Shown here: positions 28,701-40,100 of the stretch, in pieces | Layout: the number at the start of each line of letters is the position of its first letter | Numbering within the stretch: the stretch's first letter is position 1 | From: Semisulcospira habei | Lineage: Eukaryota; Mollusca; Gastropoda; Semisulcospiridae | DNA length: 64,000 bases | Assembly (NCBI GenBank): GCA_036245525.1 | Contig: BTPG01000001.1 | Coordinates: 174,466,402-174,530,401, forward strand | Direction of reading: 5' to 3' | The notes under the pieces: generated by a model | What the model saw: the letters and a program-made list of their open reading frames with translations, nothing else | What the model was told of the DNA's origin: nothing | Databases searched by the model: none | Position numbers and translations under genes: made by a program

Positions 28701-31700
28701 ATCATTATCAATATCCGTATCGTCCTCACCGTCATATGTGTTGTGCGCCAAGCTATTCTGACACCACCCTTGAGATATATTATGGTCGATCCACATCCTG
28801 TCGTAGCCTGTCAGGTCAGGGGCTTATGGGGTTAAACACACCGGCACACACACACCCACACACACATATATATATATATTCTTTACTTTTAACAAAGGCG
28901 TCGCCCAAAGCCAAAAATTGCACTCGATCAAATTAGCTCCAATGAACATTATATGCACACTCACGCAAATATTAAATACATGCATGGATATGCCATCGTA
29001 TACCCCAAATCGCTTATAGAAATTTCGTATATCTAATAACGTGTCTTTGTTTTGTTGTGTTTTAGGGCCTTTCACTGATACGGAACGTCTAGTGACTGCT
29101 TGAAAAATAAGAGACACAGTTTTTGTCATATGTATCTGAGATGAAAAGAAAAAATTCCGCAGTCAACTTGGCGTGTGACTCTGAATCTGAATCACGTACA
29201 TGTGTCTATTGCAGGTGATCGGAAACGCGTTTGCCTGTTTTGACAACAAGGTGGAGATTGTGGCTAGGCTCCTGAGTGGCGTCTCTGACTTTGAAAAAGC
29301 TAGGATGTGTAAGTTCTGTGCTTGATTTCAACGGTCATTGAAATAGGGTTAAAGCGACCTAATCCAGGGTTCATAGTCATTGAGGATTTTATTATGTCTT
29401 AAAGTAATTCTGCACAAAATAGCTAACTTCACTTTTGTTTAACCACTTCACTGTCGAGAAAACGTGAAGGCGACCTAACTGCAAGAGGCATAGATCCTCA
29501 TGAGCCTCCGCGACCGCGGGGGCTCATGAGGATCTATGCCTCTTGGACCACGTAATGTCCATGTTCTGTGGCTTTTGGTCGTTCAATGACCACAGAAACA
29601 AAATGTACGTTTGTTGGCAGGGAAGGGGTTCATCATAAAGTTTTATTGTCGTAAAGAGAAAGACAGTTCTGCTCTTCTTTGCCGTTGTACGCAAAAGAGT
29701 GTTTCCGTCATTTACGGATCAGAGGCCAGTTGCACGAGCGAGCTTAGTCCTGCACCACTGAGCCACTAAGCAAGGTGCGCCGCTATAGAGGCGCACTTTG
29801 TTTAGTGGCTGGTGCAGGACTAAGTTCGCTCATGCAACTAATTCAGAGGCTGTAAAAAAAATAAAAAATAAAAAAATAAAAAAAAAGACCATTGTTACGT
29901 GCCCCAACTAAGTCACAATGATTGTACAAAGAAGGGTAGAAACGTCTTTTTAAAAAAAAAAACTGGAATTAAAAAAAAAGACCACTGTTACGTGCCCCAA
30001 TTTAAGTCACAATGATTGTACAAAGAAGGTTAGAAACGTCTTTAAAAAATTTAAAAAAATAAAAGACCACTGTTACGTGCCCCAACTAAGTTGCAATGAT
30101 TGTACAAAGAAGGGTAGAAACGTCTTAGTTAGAAAACATTGATAACCCGTTTTATCGGCACGTTTTAGCAATCCGAGCCCGCCATGGAGCCGTTCGCTTT
30201 AATTTTGCTCATGGCAAGCCAAATACAAAGATCAATCTGTTAATCAATATGTAGTAAAACTGTTGCCGAGGCCGGTTTCATGTGAAAGGAAAACAAAAAA
30301 AAAAAAAAGAGGTTGACAGCCCTTTAAATTAGATACAATGAACACGACGTTCCGGATCAGATCCTTTTTCAGGGTGACATGGAAACTTTCTGTTTTCCTT
30401 TTAATCTGTTAATCATTCAGTCAGTCCATCCGTCGGTCCATCCATCTATTGATCGAGCCATCCATTCATTAATCCTATCCGTGCAGGTGAGAACGGGGAG
30501 GTAACCCTGCCAGCAGACGACCGGCGCGCGGAAGTATTGTTCCAGAGTTGCTTCGCCTCCACCCCCCAGGTGCAGTTCTCCATCAAAGGGTTTGACTTTG
30601 ACCTGGACAGCCGCCCCCCACCCCCTCCTTCGTACAGCTACGGCTACCTTATACAATACAGGTCGGTATACCCATTACAATCAGCCTGAACGTGCCTGGC
30701 GAGCTCAGTGCGTGTTCATACTGTGACTGAGTCAGCCCCCACGCGCGGCGCACCCCCGCTATTCGCTCTACAGTTATTAGAATGAGTAGTGCGCTGCCGT
30801 CGTGCGCGCGTGCCCGTGATGGGGCTGACTCGCAGTATCAACACGCACTTAGCTCGTCAGGTGTGATACACTAAATACAGATTTGGATCAACCATAGTAT
30901 GCACATTCTGCCCGGCCGTACTCGCTACAAGATGTGATCAGCCACAATACATGCAGATGTACTGATACGCATTCGATCCTTTCGCACTTCTAGATAATTA
31001 TGTCTTTTAAGCATATGATAGTTCAGTTAAACCATTTAGCCCTGACGCTCTACAGCATGAAATTAATCTATCGTGATAATTCAAGGGTAGTGTCAGATTA
31101 GCTTGGCGCCATCAGGCGCCAAGCTAATCTGGCACTACCCTCGAATTATCATGGTCAATCCACCTCCTGCAGCTGGTACACTTACATCTGCAATATCTTG
31201 GCAAATGCGGCCTTGGGTTTAAATGGGTTAAAGGCCCCACCACACGAGCCGGTTGTGCCCCGATTCTGAAGCCGATTCCGATCCGATTGCAATCGGATGA
31301 CGTCAATTATCCGATCCGGTCCCAATCGGCTGGGAATCGGGTGTCTAGAACCTGTGCTCCGCTATTTTCCTGATCCGAATCGGCCACGGTTGTAAGCTTC
31401 AACCAATCAGAGCGCGTCTCGCAAAGCATGTCTTATTGCAAATGGCGGAACACGCCTGTTGTGAACGGCAGTACCAGCCACCGCCGTTGCTGATGTTTCG
31501 CACGCCTCTTCCCGAATATGATGCAAAACTGCTGATAATGCAAGCACATCGTCATCACTGTCAAAACTAGCAGCCATTTTGCAGAACAGGTACGACTTTG
31601 ATCTTCGATTCAAACCGGTCGGCTACTGAAACAAGTCGGGAAATGTGTGGCAGTGCACACGTTTCTTTTAGTCCGCCCGATCACCCGGCCTCGATTCGAA

Positions 31701-32291
31701 ACTGATCGGGAATCGGCCTCAAAACCGGGCTCTTGTAGCGGGGCCCTGAGAAACAGTCAAAAAACTCCGCCCCGCACGTGTTTTAAAAAAACTTTGCAGG
31801 ACCCAGCGAGGGCCCTCTTCGTGAACGTTCGGCTAACTTCGGCAAACCGGTTTGCAACTGACTCAGTTGACTGAGTTTTCAACTGCGTTTGTCGTGCTGG
31901 CAAAACTCCCGTGAAAAAGACAGGCCACTTCCTGTTTGCAGCGAGTAAGCACCGCGATCACTGATCGAAACCAGCGATATTTTTACTGATATCAACAGTA
32001 GCAGACGACACTCGACCACCCGACGGACAGAGCAGGCCATTTGTGTCTTGCCTGGACGCACACTGGATATGGACCAGGCCGAGCTATCCGTAAGTTACAC
32101 AGCACAGCCTGAAGCTTTATTTGATATCGGAAGGGTGAGAAAGGAGGGGTTATTTGTCGTTTTGTGTTTGTTGTTATATCTTTTCATCTGGAGTGGCCTA
32201 CAGCAAATTTTTTTCTCCATACGAAGGGCAGCTACTAAAAATCAGCTTGACCCATGGCGACCTTGTATCTTTTGGCATCTATGTAAACAGT

Positions 32292-32344
<53 letters not shown>

Positions 32345-33256
32345 CAATTTACTGTGTTGGTTGTACATCACAATGCTTCTTTATTTATTTATATTAGCCT
32401 ATATTGGACTGGAGGTACGTGTTGAAAAAATTCGTTCACAACTACAAAGTGTCAGGAGTCATACTTACAGCATGTACAGCCGTACATTCTGCCATCATAG
32501 TCCCCAACGCGTAAAATCCGTGGCTGTTGGTCAGTTTCAAAGTGTCACAGAATCGTCTGCTGTTGTCCGATCTGCTAATCGCGATGATTTCCGTGCAACA
32601 GGAAGTGGTCTGTCGTTTTCCGAGAGTTTTGCAAGCTCGGGATACGCAGTTGCCAACTCCGTCAACTGTGTTACGAACCGATTTGACCCACTTAGGGGCA
32701 GGGCCCAAGCTGGGTCCTGTAGTCTTTAAAACACGCGCTGGGCGGGTTTTTCTCATTGCACCTCAGCTTTAAGCGTAGTGTGAAGAACAACTGACATGAC
32801 GCCACTTCAGTGGCCCCGAGCTTTTTGACACCATGGTCATGGCCGGATCTGTCTCAGTCCGTAACTCATTTCTAGTAGTTCTCCGAGGACAAATCACGCA
32901 GTTTCAACTTACCCCAATTCTCGTAATAGAAGTTTTGGTTATATCACCACCACCTACCACCCCACCCCCCTTAACCCCAATGATGATGATGTTGATGACA
33001 ATGATTGTTATCATCACTACACAGAGAGCCAAACGCTATCGGGGTCATCACCAACGCCATCGCCTCCAAGACCGGCGTGACCTTCGAGGCCGTTGACCTC
33101 ACCTTCGGGGACACTCGGCTCCGCTCGGTAACCATCGCCTACCAGGCCTGCACCATTGAGCCGGGCACACAGCTCAGCGGCGCCCACGGCCACATCCCCA
33201 CCACGAGGCCTCTCACCACGACGACTACTACTCCTACTACTACTACCGCGGACTGA
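25755..33256 (+). CDS. Secreted coiled-coil protein with H-type-lectin-like domain (lectin gene 3, 338 aa)
   Basis: Seven coding exons: 25755-25825, 26637-26719, 27267-27430, 28497-28694, 29215-29308, 30487-30661 and 33025-33256. Exons 3-6 have exactly the lengths of those in the gene at 14011-20627 (164, 198, 94, 175) and all intron phases agree, so the two are duplicates. Exon 1 gives a signal peptide (MFVVSAVLLCILAGAS...). Exons 3-5 give an Ala/Asn/Leu/Lys-rich helical stalk with heptad-like spacing. Exons 6-7 carry the lectin-like domain (FASTPQVQFSIKGFDFD; TGVTFEAVDLTFGDTRLRSV). The frame does not stop where the paralogue does but runs on into a Thr-rich tail (TTRPLTTTTTTPTTTT), a likely O-glycosylation region. 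Family-level role: soluble carbohydrate recognition, often defence or egg fluid in molluscs. The function here is inferred, not shown. Confidence 0.87.
25900..26111. mobile_element. Family B MITE (B6)
   Basis: The core has GGAAT paired with ATTCC, as in B1. The end GGGCTGAATGAGTTAA is followed by a second GGCTGAATGAGTTAA, a small duplication of the terminus. It lies in intron 1 of lectin gene 3. Confidence 0.8.
26389..26616. mobile_element. Family A MITE (A9)
   Basis: TAACCCCTAAAATGCC to CTTCGAAGGGGTTAA, core at 26432-26495. The left arm has CACTCATGAG against CTCATGAGGATC, one uncompensated mismatch region. It lies in intron 1 of lectin gene 3. Confidence 0.8.
27091..27159. repeat. Hairpin family E copy
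   Basis: GTGCTGGTCTGCGATATTGG ACCTTACGGC against TTTAAGGTCCAAAATCACAG ACCAGCAC. It lies in intron 2 of lectin gene 3. Confidence 0.8.
27905..28141. mobile_element. Family B MITE (B7)
   Basis: It begins TTAACCCATTCAGCCCTGAC and ends GACTGAGTTTAA. The core has AGATT paired with AATCT. It lies in intron 3 of lectin gene 3. Confidence 0.8.
28233..28442. mobile_element. Family A MITE (A10), perfect core
   Basis: The right end is GGCAGGGAAGGGGTTAA. The core at 28280-28343 has one mismatch (GTATAG against CTATGC). The loop is GAAT. It lies in intron 3 of lectin gene 3, close to B7. Confidence 0.85.
28742..28835. repeat. Right half of a family B element
   Basis: GCGCCAAGCTATTCTGACAC CACCCTTGA, ATGGTCGATCCACATCCTGT and GGGGCTTATGGGGTTAA are present; the left arm is absent. 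Confidence 0.75.
28878..28955. repeat. Dispersed repeat K, copy 1
   Basis: TTCTTTACTTTTAACAAAGG and CGTCGCCCAAAGCCAAAAAT recur at 63345-63425. No ends were identified. Confidence 0.75.
29439..29631. mobile_element. Family A MITE (A11)
   Basis: TTAACCACTTCACTGTCGAG to GGCAGGGAAGGGGTTC; the core at 29482-29545 has CTCCGCGACCGCGGGGG at the centre. It lies in intron 5 of lectin gene 3. Confidence 0.8.
29724..29839. repeat. Hairpin family F copy (F2)
   Basis: CCAGTTGCACGAGCGAGCTT AGTCCTGCACCA, CCACTAAGCAAGGTGCGCCG and the mirror GTGGCTGGTGCAGGACTAAG TTCGCTCATGCAACT. The centre is CGCTATAGAGGCG. Confidence 0.85.
29885..30128. repeat. Three direct copies of a 65-bp block separated by A-rich spacers
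   Basis: AGACCA(C/T)TGTTACGTGCCC, ACAATGATTGTACAAAGAAG and AGAAACGTCTT occur three times with poly-A-rich linkers. Confidence 0.85.
30695..30865. repeat. Unique imperfect palindrome
   Basis: GCGAGCTCAGTGCGTGTTCA TACTGTGACTGAGTCAGCCC C pairs with GGGGCTGACTCGCAGTATCA ACACGCACTTAGCTCGTC; the GCGCG-rich centres also pair in part. It lies in intron 6 of lectin gene 3. Confidence 0.75.
31027..31231. mobile_element. Family B MITE (B8), complete
   Basis: TTAAACCATTTAGCCCTGAC to TTTAAATGGGTTAA. The core has AGATT paired with AATCT. It abuts the next element. Confidence 0.85.
31232..31748. mobile_element. Non-autonomous DNA transposon with imperfect inverted ends
   Basis: GGCCCCACCACACGAGCCGG at the left and CGGGCTCTTGTAGCGGGGCC at the right are imperfect inverted repeats. 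The subterminal regions are rich in GAATCGG/CCGATTC words. No coding capacity was seen and the target duplication could not be fixed. Confidence 0.6.
31757..32762. mobile_element. Fold-back element with about 240-bp inverted arms
   Basis: The left arm (CACGTGTTTTAAA, AGGACCCAGCGAGGGCCC, CAACTGCGTTTGTCGTGCTG, GGCCACTTCCTGTTTGCA) is mirrored at 32525-32762 (TGCAACAGGAAGTGGTC, GGGCCCAAGCTGGGTCCT, TTTAAAACACGCGC). The interior holds a (CT)n tract at 32293-32341. Reading frames spanning it are not supported as genes. It lies in intron 6 of lectin gene 3. Confidence 0.75.
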
Positions 33257-33310
33257 ACGATGGTGGGTTTACAAGTTTTTTTCCTCCAAGCTCAGTGAGC
33301 CGATCTTCAA

Positions 33311-33374
33311 ATGTGCTGGGCCTTATGGCCTTATGGCCTAAGGCCGTAAGATCCAAAATCCCAGATCAGCACAC
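33311..33374. repeat. Hairpin family E copy, diverged
   Basis: TGTGCTGGGCCTTATGGCC against GGCCGTAAGATCCAAAATCC CAGATCAGCACACA. The left arm has lost part of its sequence. Confidence 0.65.
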
Positions 33375-33699
33375 AGTATCAGAAAAAAGGACTTTATTAT
33401 ATTCACCACTGCTGCCACAACCCATACAATTTAACTCCGTCAAGGCGCCCCGCATCACTAGCGCGAGTGTGGTTTAGCATACTAGCTAGTAAATCATCAA
33501 AATGCATGGTTTCACCGATACGTATAGCCATTAACATTATGAGTATCTTTTAGTACTTTTTTTGTTTCCTGTCGCGAACGACTCTGACAATGTGCAAGCT
33601 TACAAATTTCATCAGTTAGACACCACACCAATTTAAAAATCATGGAGTAAAATTAATTAACGAGAACAAAACAATTTGCTAAACTTAATCTATTCTGAG

Positions 33700-33895
33700 T
33701 TGACGCAGAAATCAGTCGCTATCTTCGTTAGGTCGACACGCAGGAAAACGTAGCTGTCTCAGGAACATGGATATAAAGTAGTATCAGCAAGAGGCATAGA
33801 TCCTCATGATGCCCCGCAACTGCGGGGGTTCATGAGGATCTATGTCTCTCGCAGCTGGGTTGTGTTCAATTTTTCTCTGCACCGAACAGGTTAAA
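33700..33895. mobile_element. Family A MITE (A12)
   Basis: The core is at 33788-33851. The right shoulder TGTGTTCAATTTTTCTCTGC is shared with A5 and A1, and the right end is GTTAA. The left end is not clear. Confidence 0.7.
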
Positions 33896-34123
33896 GTTTT
33901 CTCCTCGGTATTCTGAGGCCAGTTTCATTCTTTGCTGGTTGTTTTACTGCATGTCTGTAGGACACTAAATCAGTTATCCATCTTATGTAGTTCGACTAAA
34001 TGAAACAGATATGGATGATATAGGGGGTTTGACACCCTTTGTGTGATACAATGAACAGAGTGTAGTTATTGTGTAGACTGTTGTGTTACTGTACGTAAAG
34101 ATATTATTATGCCGAAAACTGAA

Positions 34124-34336
34124 TTAACTCATTCAGCCCGACGGCCGTATTTCCCAAATGTTGGAGGCGTCATCTAATGACTAAGCACCAGCTGCATAAG
34201 ATGGATTGACCATGATAATTCAAGGGCAGTGCCAGATTAGCTTGGCGCCGACAGGCGCCAAGCTAATCTGGCACTACCCTTGAATTATCATGGTCGACCC
34301 TCTCCTGCTGTAGTGCGTCAGGGCTGAATGGGTTAA
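34124..34336. mobile_element. Family B MITE (B9), complete
   Basis: TTAACTCATTCAGCCCGACG to GGGCTGAATGGGTTAA with TTAA at both edges; the core has AGATT paired with AATCT. Almost identical in layout to B2. Confidence 0.85.
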
Positions 34337-34339
34337 AGT

Positions 34340-35235
34340 TATAATCTCTTATTCCGCGATATACAGCGGTTCTGATACAAAGTTTGTATCATAGAACACT
34401 AATAACGTTGGCTGATTGATTTAGGACTAGTTGATTATTGGTGTATGAGCTGAACCTTTGTGCTATGATCTGCCTCTAAACAAAAGTCTTCTTTCAATCA
34501 ATTCAATGGCTAATTGATTGAAAGAAGGCGTTTGTTTGTTCGATAGTCCTTGTATGACAAACAGGGCATTGCACTTTCCTGATTATCTAAAATCCCCAGA
34601 ATACATCACTGAACATCATCTAATGATCTATACTCCTGTTTCTACAATGTAGTGTCCATGGCCGAGATCTTACTTTAGTTGATCGGATGCTCATCCTTGG
34701 AGGGGAAAAAAATAGTTTCACGGCCGTAGCCTGTGGAATGATGGTTTCTTTAGCGACGTGGGATTGCGATTACAATCATGAGCAAGCCCATATTCACAAA
34801 TAAATCTATTGCATATGATTCTCATCAGTGTTGTTATTTGTGGTGTGATTGGTAACAGTTGGTAACAAGTTTTTGAGTGTTGTGAACGGGCAGCGGACGA
34901 CCATCGTCCTGGACAAGAAGTATTCTGTTGCTCATTGCATGTGACGTCAAATGATGACGCCCCGTACAGTCTTTGCATCTCATTTGAATAGAAGTGTACC
35001 TGTGGCGTATCTGAGAAGTACACTCGCAAATGGTACAGGAGTGACATGCCTGCAGCGTGCCTGAATACAGCACCAATGAGTCCACACTACACACTCTCTC
35101 TCTCTCTCTCTCCTGTTAAAATACTTTGATTTCAAATGATAATGGGTTTTATTGTTCCATGAAAACTAAAAATGACAAAGCTGCACCAATATGGTTTACT
35201 GATATCCAAACTACAACTTTCAAAGGCAAACACCA
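34340..35235. other. Convergent spacer, unassigned
   Basis: A small hairpin at about 34483-34540 (GTCTTCTTTCAATCAATT paired with AATTGATTGAAAGAAGGC) and a (CT)n at 35094-35112 were seen; nothing else was recognised. Confidence 0.4.
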
Positions 35236-35239
35236 TGTG

Positions 35240-35305
35240 TTTGTTGGTCTGTGATTTCAGGCCTTATGGAGTAGAATCATGTCCCAAAACCACAGATCAG
35301 CAAAC
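35240..35305. repeat. Hairpin family E copy, diverged
   Basis: GTTTGTTGGTCTGTGATTTC against AAACCACAGATCAGCAAAC, with the outer GTTTG/CAAAC change compensated relative to GTGCTG/CAGCAC. Confidence 0.7.
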
Positions 35306-35410
35306 ATTTCAAAACAAATGTACTATCAACTAAACAGTATGAATTAACACCTTCCTTCCTGAATAAACCAACTTTACCGTCTTTTCTAAATGCAAATGTA
35401 AACTTTGCTT

Positions 35411-35522
35411 AGCCCTGACAAAACAGAGATGGACAGTGAGTGTTCAAGGGTGGTGCCAGATTAGCTTGGCACTGTGCCACGTTAATCTGGCACTACCCTT
35501 GAACAGTCATAGTTTATCCCCT
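35411..35522. repeat. Family B hairpin (B10), partial
   Basis: AGTGTTCAAGGGTGGTGCCA GATTAGCTTGGC against TTAATCTGGCACTACCCTTG AACAGTCAT; outer ends eroded. Confidence 0.75.
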
Positions 35523-35930
35523 ACATTTAACAAATCAACCATAGAGGGTACTCCAATAATATTCAGTATATCTAACATACAAGATGCCACTGTATTTTTC
35601 AGGAACTTGGTCGTGAGCATGAGATTATTCAATGTTTAACTCGAGCACTCATTCTGCAGTTCATTTCAATCAGGAAAGCTGAATTCATGAGCTGTTCAAC
35701 CACCCCAAACCAACTTAAGAAAGGCAGTTGATTCCCAAACAAGTCAGTCAATCAGTCAACCAGCTCGCACCCTTCCCTTCATACATCCTTCTCAACCACG
35801 CAGTCCCGAGATAAAATACATGTATGCAGCACACATAGATTCCCACAAAATAAGTCTCATGATTAACCCCCTTGTGAGCATGCAGTCACCAGAACTGCAC
35901 ATGCTACTGGTGGATGCATACACAAGAGGG

Positions 35931-36022
35931 TTAACTCTTTGGCTGTCTGTAGTGCTTTTTGTCGAGGTGAGTCCTTCAGGAACCACCTCAATAAAAAGTG
36001 CTACAGACAGCCAAAAGGTTAA
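35931..36022. mobile_element. Family D MITE (D5), complete
   Basis: TTAACTCTTTGGCTGTCTGT AGTGC pairs with GCTACAGACAGCCAAAAGGT TAA: CTGTAG/CTACAG is a compensated change from CGGTAG/CTACCG. TTAA at both edges. Confidence 0.85.
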
Positions 36023-36029
36023 ATATGCG

Positions 36030-36870
36030 TATGGAGCACACACAGATCCACACAAAATATGCTAGTGATGTATATAAGATGACATACATAATGTAATGCA
36101 TAGGGATTGTACATACATGTTCCTAACAATGTTTTCTTTTTTGGAAAGAACTATCTGAAAGTGTAGTTTTGCACATTTCGCTTTACATGAGGGCAAACTA
36201 AAAACACTTTTTTTTTCTAGAGATGAAAGAGTTCTAAAACTTTGGTCCAAAGATCTCACTCGTCTCCTCACAGAGGAAAAAGGCTGTAGACATTTTCTTC
36301 CCTTAGTTTTCCACTGAATTTTTATAAACTTCTGTCAGATGTGTCACATACAAATAAAACTTATATAACTCAAGTCTAAATTTTTTTGAGCTTTCAAATC
36401 AAACCTGTAAATGTAACTGATAATCATGAAAAAATATATCAAGCTGTTTCTCTGGAATACTTCATTACTGCATCATCAATAGCAAAGATATTTTCATGAA
36501 GCAAGGTAGAAAATGTGTCAAAATACAATAAAACCCCTAACATTCAAAATCAAACTGATCAATAGTTAATAAAAGCTGTATCATTAACACAGGTGTATTG
36601 TGTGTGCAGTCTATCTGACCTTTTCCAGAGTTATTCGTTGGTTTTCTGCTGGCCTAAAATAGACATTAGGAGTAAAATACTGGTAAAAAGTTATTCCAAA
36701 ATCAGAATCAGATCAAGAACGTAGATGGTGTCCCTAGAAAAATAACGACAGCGCAAGCAGTACCACAGTGATTGCAGGGTTTGTTGATTACTGCAATCAC
36801 TGTGACATAGGACATACTAAGTTAACCTCGGGTATCAATACCTCAAACTAGGGAGTTAAATGAAGCTACA
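36030..36870. other. AT-rich spacer, unassigned
   Basis: No coding or repeat family was recognised except a short palindrome near 36770 (CACAGTGATTGCAGGGTTTG with TACTGCAATCACTGTG). Confidence 0.4.
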
Positions 36871-36879
36871 TCTTACAAG

Positions 36880-36927
36880 CAAGAGACATAAATGCTCATG
36901 AGCCCCTGCGGCTGCATATGCCTCTTG
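36880..36927. repeat. Deleted family A hairpin (A13)
   Basis: CAAGAGACATAAATGCTCAT GAGCCCCTGCGGCTGC then directly ATATGCCTCTTG; the inner right arm has been lost. Confidence 0.75.
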
Positions 36928-37181
36928 CAGATGGAACGATATCAAGTGTCATGTTTTTTACCTCTGATTCTGGGATAACTTCTATTGAGAAACACCCCCA
37001 CTATCTTTGACAATTTCTTGGCAACTGGAAAGTAAAACTAAAGCTGAAACCCTGTACATCATATTACATTCCCATCAGTAAGTTACAGCAGAGAAAGAAA
37101 AGAGGGCTGCAGGGAACGAAAGCAAAACAAGGGAGTGGACAAGAACAAAAGAACATACTGCATACTAGACACATGTACATA

Positions 37182-40100
37182 TCACAATTCTGTTTTCTTG
37201 CCGGTGTCATCATCCAGATCCATGTCCTCAAGGTCAAGGTCATCCTCCACAGGCAACTGAAAATGAAAAGTATGTGTAAGTACGATGGCCTTCCTGGAAT
37301 AAACAATGCACATGTATGCAACAGAGCATACAATAATTCACATAAATTGGAACCATTCTTTTCAAGCCTTTGTTTTTTCTACCACACCAGAACAGCAGAG
37401 AACAATTTTTTTTAATTATTTCATTCACAAAGGCATTTCAGTACACAGTACCTACCTCAGCGTCTTTTCCATCCCAAGGATCAACTTTATTTACAGGCGG
37501 TAAAGCAGCATTCCTGAGTGGTGCAGTTGATCCCTTGCCGAACGACAGATCCCTGTAAGATACAAATGAACACAGGTTAGTGTCAGTATATGTACAGTAT
37601 GCTGCTGTGACTGACAGCCATTGAGTGAGGATTGATTGATTGTACATTGCTTAACGTCCCGACAGCAACAAGGCTTTCTCAGGACGTGCCTGCACTGCTT
37701 GTGAAAAAAAACTAAACAGAAAATTGAATGTATGTCGCCAGCCGGTCAAATACATTAAATAAACCTACAACATGGGGCATAAATAAAGCTAAGACCATTT
37801 AGCAACACACATCCAATATCAAGAGCTACAGGCAGTGCAGACAGTAGGGAGAGTTTTAAAAAGGCAAATACAGGTGAATGGACAAAGGGTAGACAGAAAC
37901 ACATGCCCCAGAATAGAGAGAAAAACCCACCCTGTGGGGCTGACCAGGGTGACCCTGGGAACTAAAAAATACCTAACCCCACCCAAGTCCCCCAGGGCAG
38001 ACCCGGGTGGGGGACATTGAGTGAGGAATGAATATTTCATGCTCCTGTTCACGTGGAGCTGAATCTTCTTTGGCTATATAACCCCTTAACTGCAATCATG
38101 AATTGTGCATCTGAAACCACAGCACAATGACCAACAATCGCCTGAAGATCACAATGTAACAAGGACCAAAATAAGACATCAAGAACACAGGCCTAGCAAG
38201 AGACATAAATCCTCATTAGCCCCTGCAACTGCGGGAGCTCATGTGAGTATGTCTCTTGCAGATGGGTAGCATTCACCTAGCCCCAGCAGTTAAGAAGTTA
38301 ACATCAAGGCATCCACATAGCAAAACATCCTCAGGCTGAAGTCAGCCTTAGTTGGCCTACACACAGCTGTACTCGGGCCGACTAAGGCTGGCATCAGCCC
38401 AAGGACCGGTTGCTCACCAGGTATCCACTTGAGACCTGTCCACATTCAGTTCTATTTTGCAACACAGTGAGTGTGATATCGAGGTTGACCTGTAGATACT
38501 AACTACCAGCTATTACTACTGATATTATACCAGCGTTAACTACTGCTTCTCTGCAGAATGTCTAGACAATATATCAAACCCACTGTGCGTGCTGTTGCAG
38601 ACAGTGGTACTGTTAGCTCTTATGGCTGTCGGTAGCGGTTTTTGTCACTATGATTCCTGCAGGAATCATCACAACAAAAACCACTATCAACGCCCTCACT
38701 ATGATTCCTGCAGGAATCATCACAACAAAAACCACTACCAACGCCCACAGGGTTAAAGATTAAAAATATTATATGTGGCTGCATGCAAAATTTTAAGTTC
38801 AAAAGCTTCTCACACTCTTATTGTACATGGCTGACAATGAAATACAATGTACACATGCAAACACAACCCAAAATGTAACAAGATGGGATGAATCATAACC
38901 CACAAAGTCCCTTCTATATGAGAGCTGTCCTCACTGTCAAGGGTCTCTACCTTTTGTCTTTCACCTGATTCTGATGTTGAAATATCTCCTATTGAAAAAG
39001 TCTCGCAGATCTGCCAATGCGTCAGTGAGCTCTATAAGGGGCGCAGGACATACGAATCATTGGTTTGTCAAACGTCATTTGTTATGACGTAAGTTTTATT
39101 TTTTACGTAATTTTACATATGAGTTTCACTTTCGCTTCATAGGCTTGAGAAAATGGTGACAAAACTAGAATTCCATGGTACAGTTTCAGTCTTGCTATAA
39201 TTTGTGTGAAAGCAGGTTGACTTTTCCTAGCTACATGATATATTAAGTACACAGGTCACTTGCATGCTCTTCTGAAAGCGTGTCGATGTGTGTGTTAGTG
39301 CGTGCGTGCGCACACGCGCCAAACATCTCCAAGAGGCATAGATCCTCATGCACCCGGAGGGCGCATTGAGGATCTATGCCTCCTGGAGACATGCGCATGT
39401 TTGTGTGAGAGAGAGAGAACACGTGCGAGAGAGAGATTTGCATCATATTTAGAGTATTGTGTCAATGTCTGCGTGGTGACGGAATTGCTTCTTTTACATC
39501 ACCGCCACTGTCTGACTTTCTCCAGATGTCAAGGTTTTTTACCGTTTTAATTTTTTTCTGAAAAGAATTATTTCTTACTGAAAAAGTTGAAAGGGTACAA
39601 AGCTGGCTAACGAACTCATCCAATGCTTTTCTCAAATCTAGCTATATCGGGTCACCTGCATGCTCTTCTGAAAGCGTGACGATGTGTGTGTGTGTGTGTG
39701 TGCGTGCATGCGCATGTGCTCCAAACATCTCCAAGAGACATAGATCCTCACGCGCTCCGCACGCTCATAAGGATCTATGCCTCTTAAATTCATTCATTCA
39801 TTCAGTCCTCTCTGTGCCGTCTGGTCTTTTGTCTGTCAGCTGCTATTTTGGGTGCTGTTTGCAGAGTAAGGCCTCTGTTCTTGAGCTCTCGCTCCACGGT
39901 TCGGCGCCACGTCTCCTTTGGTCGCCCACGGTTTCTCTTCCCCTGTGGTGTCCATCTCAGTGCCACCCTTGGTAATAAGTCGGGTGACATTCTGCAAACG
40001 TGGCCTAGCCATCTCCATCTCCGTGTGGCGATGGTTTCAGCGATGCTGTCTGCGCCTGCTCTCTTCCGTAGTTCATGCCTCTTAAAGATGCGCGCATATT

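Noticed and set aside
32048..32729. Frames of 125 and 191 codons with a Leu/Ser run
   Set aside because: They cross the (CT)n tract and the arm of the fold-back element; no domain is recognisable.
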